DNA from: Metaphire vulgaris
Taxonomy: Eukaryota; Annelida; Clitellata; Crassiclitellata; Megascolecidae
NCBI GenBank assembly: GCA_018105865.1
Contig: CM030841.1
Coordinates: 14,012,182-14,076,181 of the forward strand
Reading direction: 5' to 3'
Length of the DNA: 64,000 bases
Part shown: positions 55,023-64,000 of the stretch, in pieces
Position numbering within the stretch: the first letter of the stretch is position 1
Layout: every line of letters starts with the position of its first letter
The notes under the pieces: model-generated
What the model saw: only the letters and a program-made list of their open reading frames with translations
What the model was told of the DNA's origin: nothing
Database searches by the model: none
Program-made: the position numbers and the translations under genes

Positions 55023-55739
55023 CCCCATATAAATGCGCTACGATCAATAATTCTATTTCATATTTCAAATAATATCAAATAATACAATTGATACATGAAA
55101 CATATAAAGATCTTGCTTAACATTCAGGACAAATTCCGATTAAACAAACTGACGATGCATTAATTTCGTCATCAGTTAGCTAGAGATGTGAATGCTTTGA
55201 CGTTTGGCTCATCTATAAACAGATACAGTGCATGCACCTTGTATCAGGCCGTACTGCATTGAGAGCTAGAATGCTGATTTTACAATCTGGCAACGTTGAC
55301 TTGACTTCTAAGGAACAGTTAGTTCCTCGTTGAACTGTCGCGCAGAAAGCTTCTCTTGGAACTGTTGCTGGAAATGATGTCGGGTGAGCCTCACACGTGA
55401 CGCCGAAAAGAGAGGGTATTCTGGACGCTTTCTCGAGCCGATCGCTACTGTTTGATCGGGTAATTGCCTTACCCCGAATAGACAAATAACCCCGGGGCTT
55501 GGGTCGGCCAGGGAAGGAGACTGTTGTCCAGTGAGTGGAAGAGGTCACTCAATTTCGAGGCGTTCAGTTTCTGTTGCTGAAAAATTGTTTCCCCATTCCA
55601 GAGACGAATCAGATAAGAGGCAGGCAAGAAGATGGAACGGAGGAGACGGATGGGGTAATGGATCGAATCAGGTTCATTAGAATATGTCATAAGCAGAATC
55701 AAATTTCTCTGTCCTTCTTTCCCTCATTTATCTCTTCTC

Positions 55740-55772
55740 TCTCCCTCTCTCTTTCTCTTTCTCTTTCTCTCA

Positions 55773-55820
<48 letters not shown>
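55740..55820. repeat. (CT)n microsatellite
   Basis: CT-rich tract with a perfect core of about 45 bp. Confidence 0.95.
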
Positions 55821-55822
<2 letters not shown>

Positions 55823-55976
55823 TTGTCAATGTCTAACTCTCTGTGTTTCGCTGTTTCTTTGTGCCCAGATCTCTTGCTGCAGCTCTTTACCGTTGGTAAA
55901 AAGTCTTTTTAAAACGTTACGTAACGTTAAGCTCACACCCATCCGTTCCGTAATGTTTTCAAGAACCCCACTTCAC

Positions 55977-56165
55977 GGATATTTTTACACCCCTAACACC
56001 TCCAACACCCTCTCCCCATTTGAGACCGACGACACCCCCAACAGCCCCCAATCTGAGCCAGAGATGACCTTTTTGCTTGTAAGACTTTTTCAACAGTGAC
56101 CGACCCCCACCCCACCCCCGAATATACCGACACCCCCAAATTAATAATCCTAGAAATAAGCCCTA
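55977..56165. mobile_element. degraded MITE of the AGGGATATTT family, reversed
   Basis: Begins CGGATATTTTTACACCCC and ends TAATAATCCTAGAAATAA, with GATGACCTTTTTGCTTGT inside. It is a diverged, inverted relative of 18510-18688. Confidence 0.5.
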
Positions 56166-56439
56166 CCCCACTAACTCCCCTCCAGCGTTACGTAATTATG
56201 CAATGGCCCCTAAGATGGGCTCTGATTTTGTGAGACTAGAGATACTGTAGACATCGAATACCCAAGAGTCGTATAACGGAACATCTACTGCTGAGAGTCC
56301 AAACAAACGAAAGAAGAAGGAAAGACATAGAATTAATCATTGAACGACTGAATGAGCGAATGAATGAAAGTAGAAACGAAGGAAAGAAAAAGTAAACGCA
56401 TAACCGACCAAATGACTGACTGATTTTATGATCGAAAGA

Positions 56440-56572
56440 AACAAAAGGAAAGAAAGAATGAAAGAAAGAGAAATAGAAATGAATGAATGAATGAATGAAT
56501 GAATGAATGATGGAACTGACTGGCTGACTGACTGAATGAATCAATGAATGAATGAATGAATGAATGAATGAA
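56440..56572. repeat. (TGAA)n microsatellites
   Basis: Two TGAA runs (about 56478-56508 and 56533-56572) in an AAAG/TGAA-rich region. Confidence 0.9.
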
Positions 56573-57151
56573 ACATTACAAACAATCGAGAAACCATATT
56601 ATAGGAGAGAGTGATAAAACCAGACTTCCACTGAAAGGCGCTCGAAAAATGACGTTTAGAGCAGTTTTATAGAACGCGGTCTTGTGGACGGTTGGAATGG
56701 GGTAGAGTGGGGTGGAATGGGAAATGGTGGGGGAAGACGCCTTTCCAAGACCGCCTTTGGGGCAGACAATCAATGCAAATCTGTCGAGAGATGACACGAG
56801 ATTAACTGAACTGCTATTTATTGCTGTTGTGTGTTCGCTCCAATTCGGTGGAAACCTGAAATTCTCTGTTTTCAATGTCTGATTATAATCTCGCGTTGGT
56901 CGCTGGTCGTTTCGTCCTATCAGTCTTATCTGGCTGTCTGTTTCGGGGCGGGGAACAGGGTCGTAAATAGTTTTGTTAGTTTGCGCCCAGAACAAAATGC
57001 ATCGAAATTGCGCGAAATTTGGGACAGCAACGGAAAATAAATGATCGAGAATAATAATTGTGTCAGGTCATTCGGTCTCGAGGCTGAAGGTCAAGGACGA
57101 AATTCGCAGTCACAGTCAGTCTGGTACAATCGCTGCATGATGAAACATGTT

Positions 57152-57164
57152 GGTGATGATGATG

Positions 57165-57195
<31 letters not shown>

Positions 57196-57372
57196 AGAAG
57201 AAGACGACGATGACAGGGATGGTGACGACGACGACGACGATGATGATGACGATTGTGGTGATAATAATGATGATGATGATAGTGAGTTAGTGACGACGAT
57301 GATGATGATGATGATGATGGTGGTGGGGGTGAGGATGATGATGGCGACGATGATCACGATGATGATGATGGT
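57152..57372. repeat. (GAT/GAC)n tract
   Basis: Degenerate GAT/GAC triplets that give spurious poly-Asp and poly-Met frames. An AGC run follows at 57687-57715. Confidence 0.9.
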
Positions 57373-58312
57373 GACGTCTTTGTGATATAAATATCTTCGT
57401 GACGATTCAAGACTAATTCACTGACGTCATCGTAGACGAAAGTCAGCTTCGGCATACGCAAGTAAGAAGAGTGTTGCATGATTTCTATAGCGCTACTCGA
57501 GAGCCCGTCGCAGTGAACCGCCTATTCACCCAATGAGTTCAGACCGGCAATCCTTGCAGTAAGTCGTACTGTAGAATTGTAAGAGCCATACGTCGGTTTC
57601 AATCGAGATAATATTACAGAAGATGGCTCGGAACTCTTCTGTGAGACGATTGACAGTCTAGAAAACAGGGGGTCGCTATAGCACCAGCACCAGCAGCAGC
57701 AACAGCAGCAGCAGCCACTGTAACTGTATACAGGCTAAATTGTTTTTAGTCGAGAGTGAAACTGTCTTCAGACGAGATAATTATCAACGACGGCTATTCG
57801 GCGGGAACTATTTGAAGAGCAGAATATGAATTATTGCTTAGTCGTTGAGCGTTCGATTTGCCAGCGAAAACTCCTATACTTGGAAACATGTCAAAATCAC
57901 ATTCAGTGGGTTACGTCAATGAATTTTACCGGCGCTGAGGTAGCCACAACATTTACCTAATGTCGTAACTCTAGCAATTGACATGTGACATGATTTGCGT
58001 TTTATATTTCAATATTATTTTAAAGATATATAGCTTTCAACAATCAACATTATACCTGCATGCACGTTGTCTGTTAGTTATTGCTGCTATTCGCTATAGG
58101 CTACTATGCCTAATTGTCCGAGACGAATTGTCATAGAACCAAAAAGAATAATAATGTTTCTCTTACAATATAATGTTATCGACTGTACAACCGTTTATAT
58201 TTCTAAATGCTGAACCTTTTCCACTAATAATTAGGCTGCTAAGCATCGGATAATTATACTGAGTAGTCAAGCAGTGAGAAGCTTGACTTCAAAGTTTCCC
58301 TCATAATTCTCG

Positions 58313-58320
<8 letters not shown>

Positions 58321-58375
<55 letters not shown>
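58321..58375. repeat. (GA)n microsatellite
   Basis: Perfect GA run; a second GA tract lies at 58548-58625. Confidence 0.95.
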
Positions 58376-58378
<3 letters not shown>

Positions 58379-58548
58379 TTTATCGTAGATTAATTCAAAG
58401 AACTTAGTTGTTTTTTACGAAAACGTAAAAAGAATCCAGCGCCGACAACAATCACCCTGCAATTGAATATGAGCGGACGTCCTTTGGTCTGAGAAGAAAA
58501 TGCGCTAGAAAAATCGATTGGACGTATAGGCGGACGAGAGATATGAGT

Positions 58549-58584
<36 letters not shown>

Positions 58585-58639
58585 AGAGAGAGGAGAGAGA
58601 GAGAGAAGAGAGAAAGAGAGAGAAACGGGACAACGAACG

Positions 58640-59060
58640 GGCGAGAAAGTGTTCGCGAGCAAACCAGAAGATTCGGAGGAGGAGGGGGAAATGCCCCCAC
58701 TCGGTCGGGGCTGAGATGTTGCAAAACCGATCAGAGGCGATTAGCGTTTCGACGCGGAAAGGAGCAACGCAGTCGCGCGACCCTTTGCCAGAAGAAACTC
58801 CATTAGACTTTCACCGGCGACGAGAAACGATAAAAACAGGGCGACGGTCTATACTGCATGCAATCGCTCTGCTGGTCCGAGAACAACCATTCCGTAAGCA
58901 GATTACGGATTGCTATAGCTGGATGCAGGAGGAGGAGGAGGAGAGGCCATATCGGGGGTGCAGATGGCGTAGGGGGAGCAGCAGTCCTTAGATTGAGTTT
59001 CAATCCATCTGATCGCTTTCGTAGACTTGATTTACCGTCGCGTTAACAGAATTTCCTCCT
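58640..59060. other. CpG-rich island without an assignable exon
   Basis: A 91-codon frame at 58716-58991 and overlapping frames on the other strand exist, but none has recognisable protein features or a clear splice site. A right MITE terminus TGGAGCCGCCACTG follows at 59164-59177. Confidence 0.3.
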
Positions 59061-59439
59061 TTGAAAGGAGATAAACTAGAAGCATGACGTTCTCTGATGA
59101 AGAGTTCGAAATCTCACTTTCTCCATTTGAAAGTGAACGGCACGCCCCCCCCCGGACCCCCTGTGGAGCCGCCACTGCATTTTTGTCTGTCTGTTTCTGT
59201 CTTCTTTTTTGTCTGTCTGTTTCTGTCTTTTTGTCTCCGCCACTGACCTAGTTTAGAATATCGATTTCTGTCTCACTTAAACAGTGCGTGTAGCATTTTC
59301 AATTATCCAGTTGCATTGTGAATATCTGACTTCCAATGTTCCTGCCTCGGCAACGTGACTTCTTGGACGGATCGTCTTCGCAGATAATACGATTATTGTA
59401 GCACTCGTTCGTTCAATCCGTCGTTTGGCGTTCGACTTA

Positions 59440-59660
59440 ATTGAGACGTGAGCAATGCCACAGAGACAGCGACGCAGACAGTCACGGCGATTACAATTCG
59501 TTTAAGTCTCCCTCCGATCGCAAATTGAGAGGCGTTCGAAAGAGCAAAAAATGGCGGCGGCCATCTCCTGTGTGCTTAATAAGCATTTCGCTCGCGTTGC
59601 TCGGTCAATGGCCGACGACGTCTTATCTCAAAGACGTTCTTCTAATCGAATTGAATCGAA
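59440..59660 (+). promoter_or_regulatory. possible CpG promoter with YY1-like word
   Basis: AAAAATGGCGGCGGCCATC (about 59546-59564) contains AANATGGCG, the core recognised by YY1 and typical just downstream of animal transcription starts. The surrounding 200 bp are CpG-rich and unique. A frame from 59551 (MAAAISCVLNKHFARVARSM) opens here but soon enters a CT repeat, so coding is doubtful. Confidence 0.25.
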
Positions 59661-59668
59661 CGTTCGTT

Positions 59669-59695
59669 TTTTCTCTCTCTCTCTTTGTCTGTCTG

Positions 59696-59774
<79 letters not shown>

Positions 59775-59808
59775 TTCCTTCTTCCTCTCTGTATCTGTCT
59801 CTCTCAAT
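59669..59808. repeat. (CT)n/(CTGT)n tract
   Basis: CT and CTGT runs; spurious Leu/Ser and Arg/Glu frames on the two strands. Confidence 0.95.
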
Positions 59809-60184
59809 CCGAGTCAATCGCTTCTACATTCCGTTTGGTTTGTCAATTAAAAAATCAGAACAGGTTTCGGCGATGACCGTCTGTTTTTTTTTATGTTCCC
59901 GTGTGGAGTCACTTGATGGACGCTAAACCGAATTCTTTCTGTCATTCGGTAGTAGGTGGCGCCGATCGCCCAACAGTCAAGGGAGCGGTAGATTGAAGCT
60001 CATAGGGCGGGGAGGGGGAGTTGAGGAGGGGAAGAACCCCTACTGTTTACGGCCCTCGGTCGCCGCGCCCGCGTGATTTCCAAGGGACCTGGTTGGAAAA
60101 GGCGGAGATCGAAAAGACGGAAGAAGTTCTCGTAAAACAGTTGTCCTATCGTCAAACAGTCATTCCATTAGGTGAACGGCACGC

Positions 60185-60268
60185 AGAGAGACAGACAGAC
60201 GAACAGACCGATAGACGGACAGACAGACAGACAGGCGGACAGGCGGACAGACAGATAGACAGGCGGGC
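60185..60268. repeat. (ACAG)n-related tract
   Basis: Degenerate ACAG/GCGG tetranucleotides. Confidence 0.9.
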
Positions 60269-61305
60269 ATCCTGTCACGCAGCGGCAGAAACCCAGCGCC
60301 GCCGTCGTCTGCGCAAATGGGATTAACGTGAAATGATGCGGGAACCGATGGGAGCGGACAAGACAGCCAGAAATATGCGACTGACCAGTCAGAAAAGCCA
60401 GTCAACCAAAACCCGTCAGCCAGTTAGCCAGTCAATCTGCCGCTTTCGTTGGACGCTTTTTTTCTTTACGCCCGGGTATAGACGACGTTCACTGGGTAAG
60501 GCAATGCCACCGTTTTATAATGAAAACGAAAATGAGCAAATTATCCGGATGATGGATCGAGTTTTGTCTTAACTATATACATTGGAACATCCCACATCGC
60601 GGTCGCTTTTATTAGCGCAGCGCAACGGAACATACAATTAATCTGACGCAAAGACTTAATGAAGCTCTTGTCCATTTCCAAAGGGCGGGCGGTCGCAGTA
60701 AAATATAGAGACAGCTTTGCGCCAAAATCAACAAATTTCCTCGCGAAATTTTTAATATCGTTAGATAAATTGTCCGCTATGGGTGTCGGTATATGATTAG
60801 GCGATGTTGTTGCACGAGAAAGATGCTCGAATCTTCGGGGTAAGGGGAGAGAGGGGACCCCCAGAATATATCAACACCCCAGAAATTGATAATCCTAGAA
60901 ATAACCCTGATTACATTGCAATTTCTTAAATCATGACTTATTTTCTGACCCAAACCCACCAACCATCATAAATATGGAACAGTCTGACCCAACCCAACCC
61001 AACCCATGGGTTAACCCAACCCATGTCCATCTCTGGTTGGAGCTTCAGTGTTTCAAATGCAGCAGACGCAGGGTTATTTCTATGATTATCAATTTGGGGG
61101 GTGTCGGCAAATTCTGGGGGTCCCCTGCCAAAAAGTCTGACAAGCAAAAAAAGGTCATCTTTTCTGTCCATCTATCGCTTTTTCTCTCTCTCCAGTTCAT
61201 CTTGTCGGAACATAATACAATCGTTCTGTAATGTCCTTCCATTGCAATTCCCCTCTCAGTGTCTTTCTCTCGGCTTTTACCCAGGAAACTTGCATTCGTC
61301 CGTAT

Positions 61306-61426
61306 CACCGTCTCTCTCCATCTTTCTCTGTCTCTCTTTGTCTCTGTTTCTCTGACTATGCTCCTCTGTCTCTGTCTCTCTTTGTCTCTGTATCTCTGAT
61401 TCTGTCCCTCTGTCTCTGTCTCTCGC

Positions 61427-61477
<51 letters not shown>

Positions 61478-61514
61478 GTCTGTCTTTGCTTCTATCTGTC
61501 TTTCTGTCTGTCTA

Positions 61515-61558
<44 letters not shown>

Positions 61559-61585
61559 CCTTTCTCTCTTTCTTTCTCTCGCTTT
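61306..61585. repeat. long CT/CTGT microsatellite
   Basis: About 280 bp of CTCTGT, CTGT and CT units with few interruptions. Confidence 0.95.
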
Positions 61586-61661
61586 CCTTCCGTCCATCAA
61601 TCTATTAGGTCGCACGTCATGTAACGACGATTCTCTCGATCATCGTTTGTGTAGAAAAGAA

Positions 61662-61820
61662 ATGCAGGAGACGATGATGAAATCGCTGAGGCGGAACATC
61701 TACTCTCCCCGCCTCCTCCTCCTCCTCCTCCTCCTCCTCATCCTCCTCCTTATCCACGACACTTCGGGCTTCTCCGTTACCGGCTTTGACTTCGCTTACA
61801 CGGAGACGGAGGCGACCTGA
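61662..61820 (+). CDS. possible 52-residue peptide with signal-like N terminus
   Basis: Reads MQETMMKSLRRNIYSPR, then nine Leu, ILLLIHDTSG, and FSVTGFDFAYTETEAT before TGA. The basic n-region, hydrophobic core and small residues afterwards look like a signal peptide. The Leu run comes from a (CTC)n microsatellite, so the resemblance may be accidental. The sequence around it is CpG-rich and not otherwise repetitive. Confidence 0.2.
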   Translation: MQETMMKSLRRNIYSPRLLLLLLLLLILLLIHDTSGFSVTGFDFAYTETEAT

Positions 61821-62135
61821 GCAAGCGATCCAGAAGACACTTTGATGAATAGATTCTAATTCTTCTTTTATCGGTCGCGTCTAATCAGACGTTCTTCATC
61901 TTCCGCCTTGGATGCTGATGGCTCAGCATCGGTCTTCTTTCTCATAAGGCCACGCATTTTGACCAACGGTCGTCGCTCCTCTCCGACGAAGATTCTTCCG
62001 CTGCTTCGGCGCTCGTTCACGACTGCGCACTGTCAGTCGAGCGGTCGCTATAGAAGCGAATTCCATTGGCGTCTGCTCAGAGGAAGAGTGCAGTTGGCGG
62101 AGAGAAAGAGAGAGACGCAAGCGACGTTCTGCTGG

Positions 62136-62331
62136 TCGTGACCCGTCAAATGCGCGACCGACATTTGCGCGCGTCATCATTTGCGCGCGTCGACATTTGC
62201 GCGCCGACATTTGCGCACCGACAGTTGAGCGCCGACAGTTGCGCGATGTTCGCTGATATAATACGCGCTTTTGTCGGTTGAGCATTTGTCGAGGCGCAAA
62301 TGTCGGTGGGTAGGGGGAGTGTCGGTGTACC
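62136..62331. mobile_element. GC-rich arrayed inverted-repeat element
   Basis: About seven tandem units related to GACATTTGCGCGCC (62145-62245), then inverted units (GCGCAAATGTCGGTG near 62294). Near-identical words tctgctgg and cctgctgg flank it (7 of 8). The plan resembles the 557-843 element with a different unit. Confidence 0.45.
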
Positions 62332-62743
62332 CTGCTGGCTTCTGGAAGGAGGCTTTGGAATTCTTCGAATTACGCAACTCCAGAGAAGGAAACTTGACTA
62401 TCATGAGTCTCAGCATGCATAGAGAGGCGTTTTTGTTGAACATCTCTCTCTCTCTCTTTTCTCTCTCTCTCTCTCTTTCTCTCTCTTCAATTCTTTTCTC
62501 CTATTCGCCCGATCGCAAGCAACTCATCTTCCTTCTCTTTTCCTGTGTAATGGCGTGTAGAATTCGAACAACTACTGTATAATATATTACAGCACCCGAA
62601 CTCTTTTTTCCTCAGGAGCTCCAGCTTCAACGGCTATCTTTCTCGAAGCCTGCGACAACACGTATTTGGGAATTAGTCTTTCTCATTTCCCGTTGATCAT
62701 CTCATTCCAACGACAGTCTGTCTGCTTTGATTGTCTTCCTACG

Positions 62744-62832
62744 CTCCTCCTCCTCACTTCCTCCTCTCTTCCTCCTCTCTTCCTCCTCTATTCCTCCTCT
62801 CTTCCTCCTCTCTTCCTCCTCTCTTCCTGTTC
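62744..62832. repeat. CTCCTCTTC minisatellite
   Basis: Repeated CTCTTCCTC-type units of 12 bp; spurious Ser/Leu/Pro frames. Confidence 0.9.
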
Positions 62833-63006
62833 GCATTCTCCTCTCTCTACCACTGCTTCCTTTATCCGTGCGCTTGGTCGGGTCTCGTAACCAAGGCAAA
62901 AATGACGTCTTAATTTCATCTCCAAGCTCTCTCGACCGTTTCCATGGAAACGAAGCAGCGCAAATGAAACGGTCGTCGACGGTAAAACTGAAACGCTTCC
63001 TTTAGA

Positions 63007-63112
63007 AGAGAGAGAGAGAGAGAGAGAAAGTGAGAAAGATACATAGACAGAGAGATAGACAGAGACAGACAGACAGAGAAAAAGACAGACAGACAAGACA
63101 GACAGACAGAGA
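63007..63112. repeat. (GA)n/(CAGA)n tract
   Basis: A GA run and CAGA units. Confidence 0.95.
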
Positions 63113-63324
63113 AGGTATATTATAATCATGTCACGAGAAATCGAGAGGGATAAAACTGCGAACCGAAGAACCAAAAACTGATTGCGTTGGTCAAAATGTC
63201 TAAATTATGCTCGGCAACTGTGCACTCTATAGACACATGCAGAGGTAAGAATTAAAAGTGTAAATTATTATAGCAAGCTACATGTACTTATAAAGAAAGC
63301 AGAAATCACAGTGAGAAACACGTG

Positions 63325-63327
<3 letters not shown>

Positions 63328-63403
<76 letters not shown>
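63328..63403. repeat. (AT)n microsatellite
   Basis: Alternating TA with one phase slip (TATTATAT). Confidence 0.95.
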
Positions 63404-63405
<2 letters not shown>

Positions 63406-64000
63406 TGTACAAGCATAATTATATAGACATATGCATTCAGTACACATACTGCATTTATTATAGTATTGTATGCACTATGCATTATGGATCTATGACATGT
63501 GTGTACATTTAGTGTAAGAAGACTAAATATTACAGATTAACTGCTTTGGTGAATTTCAAATAGGATACGAATGGGGAGGAGAGCGATATAATCTTTATTT
63601 AGGAGTTCATTATGAGTGTATTATGAGTATATATAACACCACAGTTAAACAATACAGTAGACCCAATTAAATCAAGTCTCTAACATGGGACATTCTACTC
63701 GTTACAATTTCAAATGATTTCTTTTTTAAAAAGAATAACAGACCATATCAAAATCTCGTATTCATATTCGGCTGAAACTTCAATCAAATAATGATATGCA
63801 ATTTCGAACTATACCTCTCCAGATGTCTCTCTCTGCAGCCTTCCGTTTGAATAACCAGAGAACGAGCAAGAGTTTCGCACAATTAAAGAGTGGCATCAAT
63901 TAAGCATAGAAGAATGCTTGAATGCTTGATTGATTGATTGATCGATCGATCGATTGACCGTCAAGGCTGTGAGTGACAGTTCCGATGAGTGGCGTTCGTC

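Noticed and set aside
57041..57385. Asp-rich ORF resembling an acidic protein
   Set aside because: Encoded by GAT/GAC repeats; the opposite strand gives equally long poly-Ser.
62615..62735. Continuation exon for the signal-peptide gene (acceptor TTTTTTCCTCAG, correct phase)
   Set aside because: Only the acceptor and phase fit; the reading frame then enters a CT-rich minisatellite and shows no protein features or clear donor.

Overview
This is 64 kb of animal nuclear DNA, most likely from a marine invertebrate. Coding exons are short, separated by AT-rich introns, and bounded by GT/AG splice signals with matching phases. The spacers hold simple repeats, SINE/LINE debris and many small DNA transposons. 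I cannot fix the phylum. The very frequent palindrome TAGGCCTA and the TTAGGG-type telomere-like DNA fit a deuterostome or lophotrochozoan invertebrate, but that is inference.

Gene layout. (1) About 1.1-14.7 kb, plus strand: a 19-exon coiled-coil gene recognised as CCDC150, with a possible further exon at 23.9 kb. (2) 16.5-17.7 kb, plus strand: an unidentified CpG-rich 423-codon ORF. (3) 24.0-31.0 kb, minus strand: six consecutive exons encoding nearly all of the N-BAR domain of endophilin-B (SH3GLB). Its first exon and its SH3 exons were not found. (4) 32.9-33.8 kb, plus strand: an intact BACK + PHR exon of a BTBD1/2/3/6-type protein without a visible BTB domain. (5) 38.7-41.9 kb, plus strand: a three-exon single-pass membrane protein with two PPSY motifs, most like PMEPA1/LDLRAD4. 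(6) 46.7-50.4 kb, plus strand: a probable untranslated first exon and a second exon encoding a signal peptide, the start of a secreted or membrane protein whose later exons I could not identify.

From about 50.5 to 64 kb there is no gene I can defend. The tract is richer in CpG and dominated by microsatellites, with a few exon-like or promoter-like islands.

The striking content is the transposon landscape. More than twenty short non-autonomous elements can be delimited from terminal inverted repeats and target-site duplications: hAT-type (8 bp), piggyBac-type (TTAA), Harbinger-type (TTA) and mariner/pogo-type (TA). Two observations stand out. The first is a 287-bp element at 557-843 whose inverted arms are arrays of a 13-16 bp unit enclosing telomere-like repeats, flanked by a perfect 8-bp duplication. 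The second is a word close to TGACAAGCAAAAAAAGGTC that recurs inside several otherwise unrelated element families. The genes do not form an obvious pathway; their adjacency is ordinary animal gene order.
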